Notes: generated by a model not told the origin, from the letters alone. A DNA stretch of 64,000 nt from Acidobacteriota bacterium (GCA_016184115.1 JACPDH010000019.1:42655-106654); one strand, 5' to 3'; positions 53,259 to 63,544 are shown, counted from the stretch's first letter. Program-made: numbers and translations.

Positions 53259-53702
53259 CTACGTCAGCAGCCTGCCGAGAATCTCTTGAACCTTCTTCCC
53301 GTCGACCTGGTCGCGGTGCTTGGCCATGATTTCCTTCATGACCTTGCCCGTGTCCTTCTTCGACGCGGCACCGGTCGCGGTGACGAGGCCCTGGATGAGC
53401 GCCTCGAGCGCCTCATCGGACATCTGCGCCGGCAGGTACCCTTCGAGGATCGCGAGCTCGCGTTTCTCTTTGTCCGCAAGCTCCTGGCGTCCCGCCTTCT
53501 CGAATTGTTCGATCGAGTCCTGTCGCTGCTTCACGGCGCGCCGGATTACGACCGCGGCTTCAGCGTCGGACAGCTCGTGCATCTTTTCGATCTGCTCGTT
53601 CTTCAGCGCTGACTGGAGCATCCGGAGTGTCGACAGTTTCTCGGCTTCCTTCGCCTTCATCGCGGCCGTGAGATCGGCTCTGACCTGTTCCGTGAGTGAC
53701 AT
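53259..53702 (-). CDS. yqeY: GatB/YqeY domain protein
   Basis: 147 residues from ATG 53702 with GGGAGG upstream; an extension to 53804 would read through 7-bp words and is rejected. All-helical protein with the family pattern DLTAAMKAKEAEKLSTLRML, RQDSIEQFEKAGRQELADKE and the C-terminal KVMKEIMAKHRDQVDGK. Related to the tRNA-binding tail of GatB; role in the cell is not established. Confidence 0.93.
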   Translation of the reverse strand: MSLTEQVRADLTAAMKAKEAEKLSTLRMLQSALKNEQIEKMHELSDAEAAVVIRRAVKQRQDSIEQFEKAGRQELADKEKRELAILEGYLPAQMSDEALEALIQGLVTATGAASKKDTGKVMKEIMAKHRDQVDGKKVQEILGRLLT

Positions 53703-53729
53703 CGTGCCTCCCTGGGGCGGAATTGATCG

Positions 53730-53848
53730 TTGAGAATTGGGACTTGGGATTGGAGAGATAGCCGAGGCCGATCCCGCATCCAACGTCCGACTCGCTCGAA
53801 TCACGTTGCTACGCCTCCTCTCAATTCTCGATTCTCAATTCTCAATTC
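53730..53848. repeat. 7-bp word arrays, locus G (inverted pair)
   Basis: Left 53730-53757: TTGAGAA, TTGGGAC, TTGGGAT, TGGAGAG. Right 53821-53848: TCAATTC, TCGATTC, TCAATTC, TCAATTC. They are inverted relative to each other and fill the divergent yqeY-pyrE intergenic region, so they must coexist with both promoters. Confidence 0.75.
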
Positions 53849-53900
53849 CCGGACTGACCAGATTGACGCTTCTTGAAGCGCTCCACTATTCTGGCCCCGC

Positions 53901-54473
53901 ATGAGTTTCGACCTCGAGTCCATCCTCCGCGACACCCACGCACTGCTCAGCGGACACTTCCGCCTCTCCTCGGGGCTTCACAGCAACGCGTACGTCCAGT
54001 GTGCGCGTCTGCTGGAGGATCCCGCGCACGCTGGCCCGGTTGGTGAGGCGCTCGGCTCGAAACTTCGCGCGCACGGGTGCGATCGGATCGTCGCCCCCGC
54101 GCTGGGCGGCGTAGTCATCGGATACACGGTCGCCCAGTCGCTCGGAGTGCCGATGATCTTCACCGAGAGGAAGGACGGTGTGATGACGCTCCGTCGCGGT
54201 TTCGAGCTCGGCTCGCGAACGCGCGTCGCGATCGTCGAGGACGTCGTCACGACGGGGAAGTCGACACGAGAGACGCAGTCGGTCGTCGAGTCGCTCGGAG
54301 GCACCGTCGTCGCCTTCGCGTCGATCATGAATCGGAGCGGAATCGAGAACCCCTTCGATTCTCCCTTCGAGTTCCTCATGCGCATGGCGCTCGAAACGTG
54401 GGACGAGGCAACGTGCCCGCTCTGCGCTCGCGGCGTTGCCCTCGATTCCCCTGGAAGCAGGTTTCAGCGATGA
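53901..54473 (+). CDS. pyrE: Orotate phosphoribosyltransferase
   Basis: 190 residues. Makes OMP from orotate and PRPP. The PRPP-binding motif VAIVEDVVTTGKS is present along with FRLSSGLHSNAYVQ and VAPALGGVVIGY. Its stop overlaps the biotin-carrier gene start (ATGA), joining pyrimidine synthesis to a leucine-degradation-type operon. Confidence 0.95.
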   Translation: MSFDLESILRDTHALLSGHFRLSSGLHSNAYVQCARLLEDPAHAGPVGEALGSKLRAHGCDRIVAPALGGVVIGYTVAQSLGVPMIFTERKDGVMTLRRGFELGSRTRVAIVEDVVTTGKSTRETQSVVESLGGTVVAFASIMNRSGIENPFDSPFEFLMRMALETWDEATCPLCARGVALDSPGSRFQR

Positions 54474-54970
54474 ATGAATACACCGTCGTCATCGGGGAAC
54501 GCGAGCAGCACGTCGCAATCACACGGCACGGACAGGCATTCGACACGTCGTCCGAAGGAACGACGCGGCGGATTGAGATCGTCTCGACGAGGAGCAACGA
54601 AGCTATCCTCGTCATCGACGGCGTGCGCCGCATCATTCCCTTCGCGAGGGTTGGCGACGAGCTCCATTTCGACCTCGGCGGGGAGATCGTAATCGCGGAA
54701 GTCACGGCGGGTGCGCGGCGAACGAAGGCGCGACACAAAGAGCACTCGATGGCAGCGCCAATGCCGGCGCTCGTCACGAAGATCCTCGTCGAGCCGGGCC
54801 AGAGTGTCGGACGTGGCGCGCCGCTCGTGATTCTCGAGGCGATGAAGATGGAGCACCAGATCGTGGCACCGTACGACGGCACGGTCGAAGAAATCCGCTG
54901 TAAGGCAGGTGAGATGGTGCAGCCTCCCGACGATCTCATCGTTCTCGCTCGTGCCGCCGAGGCGTCATGA
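54470..54970 (+). CDS. Biotin carboxyl carrier protein of an acyl-CoA carboxylase
   Basis: 166 residues. The C-terminal domain (about 95-165) has the biotinylation motif EAMKMEH with target Lys; the first 90 residues look like the linker/BT domain found at the end of acetyl/propionyl/methylcrotonyl-CoA carboxylase alpha chains. It is therefore probably a split-off carrier. ATGA overlaps on both sides tie it to pyrE and HMG-CoA lyase; with the lyase it suggests methylcrotonyl-CoA carboxylase (leucine breakdown). Confidence 0.87.
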   Translation: MNEYTVVIGEREQHVAITRHGQAFDTSSEGTTRRIEIVSTRSNEAILVIDGVRRIIPFARVGDELHFDLGGEIVIAEVTAGARRTKARHKEHSMAAPMPALVTKILVEPGQSVGRGAPLVILEAMKMEHQIVAPYDGTVEEIRCKAGEMVQPPDDLIVLARAAEAS

Positions 54971-55902
54971 AGCTCGACGTCGAACGCATTCGAATCGTCG
55001 AGGTCGGTCCGCGCGACGGGCTCCAGAACGAAAAGGCGACTATCGCGCTCGATACGAAGGTCGCATTCATCGAAGCGCTCGCCGACGCGGGTTTGACGAC
55101 GATCGAGGCGGGCGCCTTCGTCCGGCCGGCCTGGGTTCCGCAGATGGCCGACTCCTCGGAAGTCTACGCGAGGATCACGAAACGCGATGGCGTCGACTAC
55201 CCGATGCTCGTCCCGAACGAAAAGGGTCTCGATCGCGCGATCGAGTGCGGTGTGAAGTCGATCGCGATCTTCACCGCGGCCTCGGAGTCGTTCAACAAGC
55301 ACAACATCAACATGTCGATAGACGAGTCGTTCGAGGAGTTTGCGCCGGTTGCCGCGCGCGCGCGGAGTGAGGGCATTCGCATCCGCGGCTACGTCTCGTG
55401 CGCGTGCGGCTGCCCTTACGAAGGAGCGGTGGAGCCCGAGAAGGTTCTCGAAGTCACCGCGCGGCTCATGGACCTCGGATGCTACGAGGTCTCGATCGGA
55501 GACACGATCGGCGTCGGCACACCGATGCAGGTCCAGGGACTGCTTTACCTTCTCACCCAGGTGATTCCCCGCAACTGCCTCGCGATGCATTTCCACGACA
55601 CGCGCGGGATGGCTGTCGCGAATGCGCTCGCGGCGCTCGAGCTCGGCATCACGACCTTCGACGCGTCGGCGGGCGGGTTAGGCGGCTGCCCGTACGCTCC
55701 CGGAGCGTCGGGAAACGTCGCCACCGAGGATTTGGTCTTCCTCTTCGACGGGCTCGGAATCGATCATGGCGTGAGCCTCGACAAGCTCGTCGCCGCGGCG
55801 CGCGTCATCTCGCCGTGGCTCGACCACCCACTTCCCGGAAAAGTCGTGCAGGCGTGCACGAAGGGAACATTGCCGTGGGGGGCCAAGACAACCGCTCAGT
55901 GA
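54967..55902 (+). CDS. mvaB: Hydroxymethylglutaryl-CoA lyase
   Basis: 311 residues. Cleaves HMG-CoA into acetyl-CoA and acetoacetate, the last step of leucine breakdown. EVGPRDGLQNEK at the N-terminus, YVSCACGCPYEG, AMHFHDTRGMA (metal His) and the GGLGGCPYAPGASGN loop with the catalytic Cys are all conserved. Starts inside the carrier gene's stop (ATGA). Confidence 0.95.
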   Translation: MKLDVERIRIVEVGPRDGLQNEKATIALDTKVAFIEALADAGLTTIEAGAFVRPAWVPQMADSSEVYARITKRDGVDYPMLVPNEKGLDRAIECGVKSIAIFTAASESFNKHNINMSIDESFEEFAPVAARARSEGIRIRGYVSCACGCPYEGAVEPEKVLEVTARLMDLGCYEVSIGDTIGVGTPMQVQGLLYLLTQVIPRNCLAMHFHDTRGMAVANALAALELGITTFDASAGGLGGCPYAPGASGNVATEDLVFLFDGLGIDHGVSLDKLVAAARVISPWLDHPLPGKVVQACTKGTLPWGAKTTAQ

Positions 55903-55915
55903 CACTCGAAAGGCC

Positions 55916-56013
55916 GAAGTTAGAACGTAGAACGATGAAGTTTGAACCCAGAACGAAGCTTCGGCGACGATCCCCTTCTGGGTTCAAACTTCATCGTTCT
56001 GCGTTCTAACTTC
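55916..56013. repeat. Near-perfect 38-bp inverted repeat of 7-bp words, locus F
   Basis: Arms 55916-55953 and 55976-56013 match with a single mismatch that is a G-U pair in one RNA. Heptads CGAAGTT, AGAACGT, AGAACGA, TGAAGTT, TGAACCC, AGAACGA again follow N-G-A-A-N-N-N, the same rule as locus E, 22 kb away. Lies between convergent HMG-CoA lyase and gcvPB. Confidence 0.88.
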
Positions 56014-56111
56014 CCAACGCTCGTTCAAGCGCAAACGAACATGGTTCCCGTCTCACACGACGAGCGGGCGGCCCGGCGGCCGCCCGTTCGTCGTTTCAGT
56101 CATCACGCGAA

Positions 56112-57623
56112 TTATCGCGACGGCGTCCACTTGAGAATCGGCTGCCGCGCTGCCCTCGCTTCGTCGAGACGTCGCACCGGCGTCGTGTGCGGTGCCGACT
56201 TCACGAGCTCAGGCGACTCCTTGGCCTCCCGCGCGATCGCGAGCATGGCGTCGCAGAACGCGTCGAGCTCCTCTTTAGGTTCGCTCTCGGTCGGCTCGAT
56301 CATGAGCGCGCCGGGAACGATCAGGGGAAAGTAGATGGTCGGCGGGTGGAATCCGAAATCCATCAGCCGCTTCGCGATGTCGAGCGTGTGGACGTCGTTC
56401 GCAAGCTGCGTCTTGTCGTCGAAGACGACTTCATGCAGCGACGGATCGTCGTACGGAAGGTGGTACGCATCCTTGAGCCGCGCCCGAATGTAATTCGCGT
56501 TGAGCACGGCGATCTCCGCCATGCGACGCATTCCCTCGCCGCCCATCGATCGCATGTACGTCAGCGCGCGCACGAGGACCCCGAAGTTGCCGTTCCATGC
56601 GCGCATCCGCCCGATCGAATCGGGGCGGTTGAAATCCTGGTAGAACGTCCCGTCGTCGCGCCGCTCGATCGTCGGGGCGGGAAGGAACGGTACGAGCGAC
56701 TCCGCCACCCCGACCGGGCCGGCGCCTGGGCCGCCGCCGCCATGCGGCGTCGAGAACGTCTTGTGCAGGTTCGAATGGATGACGTCGACACCCATGTCGC
56801 CCGGGCGCGCGATCCCGACGAACGAATTGAGGTTCGCTCCGTCGCAATAGAGAAACGCACCCTTGCGGTGGAGGATGTCGGCGATCTTCGTGATCTGGCC
56901 TTCGAATACGCCGAGCGTGTTAGGCACCGTGAGCATCAGCGCGGCAACGTCCTCCGTAACCTCGCGCTCGAGGAGGTCGAGATCGAGCGTCCCGTGGGAG
57001 TTCGACTTGAGCTCTTTCGTCGTGTAACCGGCGAACGCCGCGGAGGCGGGGTTCGTGCCATGCGCCGAATCGGGGATCAGGATCACCTTGCGCGGGTTCC
57101 CCTGTTTCGCGAGCGCCTTGCGAACCATGAGGATCCCCGTCAGCTCGCCATGCGCTCCCGCAACCGGCTGGAGCGTGACCCGCGGCAGGCCGAAGATCTC
57201 CTTCATCGTTTGCTCGAGCAGCCAGATCAGCTCGAGCGACCCTTGCACCTGGTGCTCGGGCTGAAGTGGATGGCTGTAGGCGAATCCCTCGCGCCGCGCC
57301 ATCGCTTCGTTGATGCGCGGGTTGTGCTTCATCGTGCACGAGCCGAGCGGGTAGAGCCCGGAGTCGATTGACATGTTGAGCTTCGAGAGCCTGGTGAAGT
57401 GGCGGATCACGTCGACTTCGGAGACTTCCGTCTCTCCTTCGATATCGTCGCGAAGGAGCGTGCCCGGAAGCAGTGACTCGAGCTTCGTCTCGGCGACGTC
57501 GAGCGCGGGGAACCGGTAGCCGACCCGTCCAGCGCGGCTGCGCTCGAAAATCAGTTCCTCGGCAGTGTCGTGAAAGCTCGTCGGCTTCGGGGCGGCGGTC
57601 TCGGTCTTCGTCTGTTCGCTCAT
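56112..57623 (-). CDS. gcvPB: Glycine dehydrogenase (decarboxylating) subunit 2
   Basis: 503 residues, C-terminal half of split P-protein. Contains the PLP lysine region HSNLHKTFSTPHGGGGPGAG and YPLGSCTMKHNPR, and INE near the N-terminus. With GcvPA it decarboxylates glycine and loads the aminomethyl group on GcvH. Last gene of the gcvT-H-PA-PB operon, 10 bases after gcvPA. Confidence 0.97.
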   Translation of the reverse strand: MSEQTKTETAAPKPTSFHDTAEELIFERSRAGRVGYRFPALDVAETKLESLLPGTLLRDDIEGETEVSEVDVIRHFTRLSKLNMSIDSGLYPLGSCTMKHNPRINEAMARREGFAYSHPLQPEHQVQGSLELIWLLEQTMKEIFGLPRVTLQPVAGAHGELTGILMVRKALAKQGNPRKVILIPDSAHGTNPASAAFAGYTTKELKSNSHGTLDLDLLEREVTEDVAALMLTVPNTLGVFEGQITKIADILHRKGAFLYCDGANLNSFVGIARPGDMGVDVIHSNLHKTFSTPHGGGGPGAGPVGVAESLVPFLPAPTIERRDDGTFYQDFNRPDSIGRMRAWNGNFGVLVRALTYMRSMGGEGMRRMAEIAVLNANYIRARLKDAYHLPYDDPSLHEVVFDDKTQLANDVHTLDIAKRLMDFGFHPPTIYFPLIVPGALMIEPTESEPKEELDAFCDAMLAIAREAKESPELVKSAPHTTPVRRLDEARAARQPILKWTPSR

Positions 57624-57633
57624 CGTCGCCTCC

Positions 57634-58983
57634 TTACAGCGCCTTCGCGATCGCGGCGGCGTAGCGGTCCATGTCGGCCGCGCCGTTCATCTCGGTCACC
57701 GCGGCAATGTAGTCGTTAGGCCTGTCGGGATACCACGTATCGAGCGCGACGCCTCCGAGGATCCCCTCGCCGGCCAGCGCCTTGAGCAGCTCGCGCGCCG
57801 GGCGCTTCGTACGCACCGTAAATTCGTTGTAGATCGGTCCCGAGAGCGGAAACTCCACCTTCCCCGTCGCGGCGAGCCGGCTCTTCAGATATGCCGCCTT
57901 CTGCAGACACTGACTCGCGACTTCCCGAAGTCCCTTGCGACCGAGCAGCGAGAGATACATGTTCGCGGCGAGCGCGATGAGTGCCTGGTTCGTGCAGATG
58001 TTCGACGTCGCTTTCGCGCGACGGATGTGCTGCTCACGCGTCGCGAGCGTGAGTACATACGCCTTCCGGCCGTCGACGTCGACCGTCTCGCCGACGAGCC
58101 TTCCCGGCATGTGCCGCTTCAAGTCGTCGCGAACGACCATGAAGCCTACGTAGGGTCCGCCGAACGACATCGGAATGCCCCAGGCCTGCCCTTCGCCGAC
58201 AGCGATGTCGAAACCGTGTCTTCCTGGAGGGGAGACGATTCCGAGCGAGCTCGCTTCGGCGACGACCGCGATCTTGCGCGCCTTCACGGCGTCGGCGATC
58301 GCCGCAACCGCGTCGTAATCCTCGAGCACGCCAAAGAAGTTAGGCGACTGGATGGCGACGCCGAACGTTCCCTCGTCGCACGCCGCCTTCATCGCCGCGA
58401 GATCGACGCGCCCGTCCGCGCCCATTCCGATCTCGACGATCTCGAGCCCGAGATTCTGAACGTATGTCGCCAGCGTTTCGCGATACATCGGGTGGATCGA
58501 CGTCGCAATCAAGACCTTGTTCTTCTTTGGCGCGACGCGCTGCGCGAGCAGAACGCCTTCGACAAACGCCGTCGATCCGTCGTAGAGCGACGCATTGGCG
58601 ACGTCGAGACCGGTCAGCAGGCACTGGTGGGTCTGGTACTCGAAGATCGCCTGCAGCGTCCCCTGTGACACCTCCGGTTGGTACGGCGTATAGGCCGTCA
58701 GCCACTCCCCACGCAACAGCATCTGGTCGACGCATGCGGGCTGATGGTGCAAGTAGACGCCGCCGCCGAGAAACGACGGCTTGTCGTCCGTGCGGACGTT
58801 GCGAAAGCCCATCGTGGCGAGCGCGCGCCGAACCTCGATCTCCGACCACGGGCCCGGGACGTCGAGAAACCGGTCGAGCTTCACGTCTTTCGGTAACGAG
58901 TCGAAGAGGCGTTCGACCGAGTCGACGCCGATCGTCTCGAGCATTTCCCGGACGTCGATGCCGGCGTTCGGAATGTAGCGCAT
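57634..58983 (-). CDS. gcvPA: Glycine dehydrogenase (decarboxylating) subunit 1
   Basis: 449 residues from ATG 58983, where MRYIPN matches the family start; a 21-residue extension is unconserved. Typical elements: FLGGGVYLHHQPACVDQML, AYTPYQPEVSQGTLQ, NASLYDGSTAF, and TSNICTNQ near the C-terminus. N-terminal half of split P-protein, typical outside enteric bacteria. Upstream lies the second REP-like element. Confidence 0.96.
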   Translation of the reverse strand: MRYIPNAGIDVREMLETIGVDSVERLFDSLPKDVKLDRFLDVPGPWSEIEVRRALATMGFRNVRTDDKPSFLGGGVYLHHQPACVDQMLLRGEWLTAYTPYQPEVSQGTLQAIFEYQTHQCLLTGLDVANASLYDGSTAFVEGVLLAQRVAPKKNKVLIATSIHPMYRETLATYVQNLGLEIVEIGMGADGRVDLAAMKAACDEGTFGVAIQSPNFFGVLEDYDAVAAIADAVKARKIAVVAEASSLGIVSPPGRHGFDIAVGEGQAWGIPMSFGGPYVGFMVVRDDLKRHMPGRLVGETVDVDGRKAYVLTLATREQHIRRAKATSNICTNQALIALAANMYLSLLGRKGLREVASQCLQKAAYLKSRLAATGKVEFPLSGPIYNEFTVRTKRPARELLKALAGEGILGGVALDTWYPDRPNDYIAAVTEMNGAADMDRYAAAIAKAL

Positions 58984-59091
58984 CGGTTTGGTTTCCAAGA
59001 CTGGCTCCACAGGGTTGCGGTTTGGGTCTGCAGACCGGGTGATCATGTTCGGATTTCAGATGCGATGTACCAGGGCGACGGCGTAGCGGCG

Positions 59092-59164
59092 GATTCCGAT
59101 CCGCCGCGGTCCCAACTCCCGCGCCGCTCAGGCGGCATGCCGCGCATCGGAATGCGCGGCTACG
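59092..59164. repeat. Two-hairpin REP-like element, copy 2
   Basis: Same organisation as 53158-53244: first hairpin GGCGGAT-TCCG-ATCCGCC (different sequence, same design), second hairpin GCCGCGCAT-CGGA-ATGCGCGGC identical. It lies inside the gcv operon between gcvH and gcvPA, so it is transcribed. Confidence 0.8.
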
Positions 59165-59250
59165 AGCGCCTCTTCCCGCACGGTCGCGGTGGCCCTCGCA
59201 GCGGCCCTCCCGCAGCGCCACACACCGGCCGGAATGCGCCAGCCGGACTG

Positions 59251-59640
59251 CTATTCGCCCGCTTCCTTCTCGACGTACTCTTCGTACTCCTCGGCCGACA
59301 TCAGCGCGTCGAGCTCTTCGGCGTTCGAGAGTTTGACCTTCATCATCCATCCATCGCCGAACGGGTCGCTGTTGACCAGCTCGGGGCGTGAGGCAAGCTC
59401 GTCGTTGACCTCGACGACCTCGCCGCTCACCGGCGCGAAGAGCTCTGAGGCGGCCTTGACCGACTCGATGTTCCCGAACTCCTCGTTCGCCTCGACCTGG
59501 GATCCGACTTGCGGAAGCTCGACGAACACAACGTCGCCCAACTCCGTCTGCGCATAGTCGGTGATTCCTACCGTTGCGATTCCGCCTTCGACATGAACGT
59601 ATTCGTGGCTCTTCGCGTAGCGGTTGTCCTTGGGTGTCAT
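59251..59640 (-). CDS. gcvH: Glycine cleavage system H protein
   Basis: 129 residues. The lipoyl-carrier fold has the lysine in FGNIESVKAASELFAP, preceded by VEVNDELASRPELVNSDPFG after it (quoted separately), and YAKSHEYVHVEGG near the N-terminus. It shuttles the aminomethyl group between P, T and L proteins. Between gcvT and gcvPA. Confidence 0.97.
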   Translation of the reverse strand: MTPKDNRYAKSHEYVHVEGGIATVGITDYAQTELGDVVFVELPQVGSQVEANEEFGNIESVKAASELFAPVSGEVVEVNDELASRPELVNSDPFGDGWMMKVKLSNAEELDALMSAEEYEEYVEKEAGE

Positions 59641-59677
59641 CGTCGCTCCTTGCCTGGCGCGCCGTGGCGGCGGCCGG

Positions 59678-60793
<1,116 letters not shown>

Positions 60794-60821
60794 GGGAAAC
60801 CTCCGCTGCGTGAATATCAAA

Positions 60822-60856
60822 TGGAAGGTCAAAGGTCAAAGGATGCAGGTCACAGT
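60822..60856. repeat. 7-bp word array, locus M
   Basis: TGGAAGG, TCAAAGG, TCAAAGG, ATGCAGG, TCACAGT in the gcvT leader. Similar words occur in inverse form at loci D and L. Confidence 0.6.
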
Positions 60857-61042
60857 CCGGCATTCACGTTGCGGTTTCTGTGACACATCGCTGATTCGGT
60901 CCGCCGATGGCACCTCCGGCGTTGTGACCCGAAGATCTCGAACAATCAATTGGACCTATTCGGTCGTCCGCCCTATCCTCCTTCCATCACGACCGGACGC
61001 CGCCTCGGTGCCGGCACGCAACGACTCGGGGGTCGCAACCGA

Positions 61043-61987
61043 ATGGAAATCACCTCAATTGGCACCCCCCTGCTTTGGGGCGGCTTCACCGTGTTCATCA
61101 TCGCGATGCTGGCGCTCGACCTCGGAGTCTTCCACCGGAAGGCACACGAAGTCAGATTCAGAGAGGCTCTCGGCTGGACGTTCGTCTGGATCACGCTCGC
61201 TCTCGTTTTCAACTTCGGTGTGTACAAGCTCTACGGCACACGGACGGGGATGGAGTTTCTCACCGGCTACATCATCGAGAAGGCGCTCTCGGTCGACAAC
61301 GTCTTCGTGTTTCTCGTCATCTTCTCGGTATTCGCGGTGCCGGCGAAGTTCCAGCACCGCGTCCTTTTCTGGGGCGTCCTCGGCGCGCTCGTAATGCGCG
61401 CGATCTTCATCTTCGCGGGTGCCGTGCTATTGCAGAAGTTCCATTGGGTGATCTACATCTTCGGGGCGCTGCTCGTGGTGACTGGTATCAAGCTGCTCGT
61501 GCAAGGCGATGAGCAGATCGATCCGAAGCAGAACCCGATCTTCCGTTTCTTCAAGCGGATCATCCCGGCGACGAGTGAATACGCAGGCGGCTCGTTCTTC
61601 GTCCGCGAGAACGGGAAATGGCTCGCGACGCCGCTCCTGATGGTGCTCGTCGCGGTCGAGGCGTCCGACCTCGTCTTCGCCGTCGACTCGATTCCAGCGA
61701 TCTTCGCCGTGACCTCCGACCCGTTCATCGTCTACACGTCGAACGTCTTCGCCATTCTCGGGCTCCGCGCACTCTACTTCTGCCTCGCAGGCGTGATGGA
61801 CAAGTTTCACCTCCTCAGAGTGGGGCTTGCGCTCGTGCTCGTCTTCGTCGGCACGAAGATGCTGATCGTCGAGGTGATCAAGATTCCGATTGCGATCTCG
61901 CTCGTAGTGGTGATGTTGCTTCTGGCCGGGTCGATCGCCGCCTCGTTCATCTGGCCGAAGAAGGGAGAGGGGGACGCGCTTCGTTAG
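61043..61987 (+). CDS. TerC/Alx-family membrane protein
   Basis: 314 residues from ATG 61043. Seven to nine membrane segments with acidic residues inside them: LALDLGVFHRKAHEV, EKALSVDNVFVFLV and ASDLVFAVDSIPAIFAV are family hallmarks. Members such as Alx export manganese or protect against tellurite and pH stress. No yybP-ykoY-type element could be recognised in the 249-base upstream region. Confidence 0.94.
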   Translation: MEITSIGTPLLWGGFTVFIIAMLALDLGVFHRKAHEVRFREALGWTFVWITLALVFNFGVYKLYGTRTGMEFLTGYIIEKALSVDNVFVFLVIFSVFAVPAKFQHRVLFWGVLGALVMRAIFIFAGAVLLQKFHWVIYIFGALLVVTGIKLLVQGDEQIDPKQNPIFRFFKRIIPATSEYAGGSFFVRENGKWLATPLLMVLVAVEASDLVFAVDSIPAIFAVTSDPFIVYTSNVFAILGLRALYFCLAGVMDKFHLLRVGLALVLVFVGTKMLIVEVIKIPIAISLVVVMLLLAGSIAASFIWPKKGEGDALR

Positions 61988-62008
61988 CCCCAATGGCCTG
62001 AACTTAAA

Positions 62009-62036
62009 CTCGATTCTCCATTCTCCATTCTCGATT
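62009..62036. repeat. 7-bp word array, locus H
   Basis: CTCGATT, CTCCATT, CTCCATT, CTCGATT. Read on the other strand the words become AGAATGG/AGAATCG, matching the N-G-A-A rule of loci E and F. It fills the TerC-to-permease gap. Confidence 0.7.
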
Positions 62037-62053
62037 CGACCTATGATTTCGCG

Positions 62054-63544
62054 ATGTCACTCCGCCAGCTCTTCAAGACGAAGTCGCTCGACGCGCTCAT
62101 CAGCGAGACAGAGGAAACCGGCCACCAGTTCAAGAAGGCGTTAGGCCCAGTCAACCTGATCGCCCTCGGAGTCGGCGCGATCATCGGCGCGGGCATTTTC
62201 GCCGTCGTGGGAACCGCAGCTGCCGGCGACGCGTCGCGCCCGGGAGCTGGCCCTGCGCTGATGCTCTCGTTCGTTCTCACCGCGTTCGTCTGCGCACTCA
62301 CGGCGCTCTGTTACTCGGAGTTCGCCGCGATGGTGCCTGTCTCCGGCTCGGCGTACACCTACGCTTACGGAACACTCGGCGAGCTCGTCGCCTGGATCAT
62401 CGGCTGGGATCTGATCCTCGAGTATGCGATCGGCAACGTTGCCGTCGCCATCGCATGGTCGAGTTACTTCAACACGCTGCTGAAGGGAGTTGGCATCGAC
62501 ATGCCGCCATGGCTCGTCGTCGACTACATGACGGCGAGAGAGGGTCTGCCGGAAGTCGTCGCAGCGGCGCCTCACATTCTCGGAGTCCCCATCGTCTTCA
62601 ATTTCCTCGCCTTCGCGATCGTCGCGCTTCTGACGGTCGTTCTCGTCTGGGGGGTGCGCGAATCGGCGAATTTCAACCTCGGGATGGTCGTCGTGAAGCT
62701 CGTCGTCCTCGGCTTCTTCATCTTCGCGAGCGTGAAGTTCGTCAAGCCGGAGAACTGGACACCGTTCATGCCTAACGGTTTCCCTGGAGTCTTCGCGGGA
62801 GCGGCGATCATCTTCTTCGCCTACATCGGCTTCGATGCCCTCTCGACGACGGCAGAGGAATCGCGGAACCCGCAGCGTGACATGCCGATTGGCATCATGG
62901 GCTCGCTCGTCATCTGCACGCTCATCTACGTGCTCGTCGCCGCGGTTTTCACAGGGATGATCCCGTACTCCGTTCTCAAAGGGACGGTCGCGAGTCAGCA
63001 GGCCGAGCCGCTTACGCTCGCAATGCGCTACGCCGCGATGCCCGACTGGATGGTCGGGATCGTCGCGTTCGGGTCGGTCGTCGCCTCCACCGCAGTGCTG
63101 CTGGTCTTTCAGCTTGGCCAGCCACGCATCTTCTTCGCGATGGCGCGCGACGGGCTTCTCCCGCAGTCGTTCGCAAAGATCCACCCGAGGTTCGGCACGC
63201 CGCACGTGACGACGATCCTGACCGGCATCCTCGTAGGCGTGACTTCGGCGATCACGCCTCTAACCGCGATGGTCGACCTCACGAACATCGGGACGCTCTT
63301 CGCGTTCATTCTCGTCTGCATCGGAATCACGATCCTCAGGATCAAGGATCCCGATCGCGTGAGGCCGTTCCGCGTGCCGCTCGGGCCGTTCCTCGTGCCG
63401 GGGTTAGGCGTGCTTTCCTGCCTCTTCCTCATCTACTACCTGCCGCCGTCCTCCTGGATGCGCTTCTTCTGGTGGCTCCTCGCCGGCGCGGGCATCTACT
63501 TCAGCTACGGGTTCTGGCACAGCAGACTGAGGAAAGCGGTCTAG
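62054..63544 (+). CDS. APC-family amino acid permease (cationic-type)
   Basis: 496 residues with twelve or more membrane helices. ALGVGAIIGAGIFAVVGTAA is the substrate-binding first helix motif; GSAYTYAYGTLGELVAWIIG and AYIGFDALSTTAEESRNPQR (split across positions) resemble the YfnA/cationic amino acid transporter group. Takes up amino acids across the inner membrane. Same strand as TerC, 66 bases downstream. Confidence 0.93.
   Translation: MSLRQLFKTKSLDALISETEETGHQFKKALGPVNLIALGVGAIIGAGIFAVVGTAAAGDASRPGAGPALMLSFVLTAFVCALTALCYSEFAAMVPVSGSAYTYAYGTLGELVAWIIGWDLILEYAIGNVAVAIAWSSYFNTLLKGVGIDMPPWLVVDYMTAREGLPEVVAAAPHILGVPIVFNFLAFAIVALLTVVLVWGVRESANFNLGMVVVKLVVLGFFIFASVKFVKPENWTPFMPNGFPGVFAGAAIIFFAYIGFDALSTTAEESRNPQRDMPIGIMGSLVICTLIYVLVAAVFTGMIPYSVLKGTVASQQAEPLTLAMRYAAMPDWMVGIVAFGSVVASTAVLLVFQLGQPRIFFAMARDGLLPQSFAKIHPRFGTPHVTTILTGILVGVTSAITPLTAMVDLTNIGTLFAFILVCIGITILRIKDPDRVRPFRVPLGPFLVPGLGVLSCLFLIYYLPPSSWMRFFWWLLAGAGIYFSYGFWHSRLRKAV

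Noticed and set aside
60794..61042. Glycine riboswitch before gcvT or Mn-type riboswitch before the TerC gene
   Set aside because: No tandem glycine aptamer or yybP-ykoY consensus recognisable in either direction.
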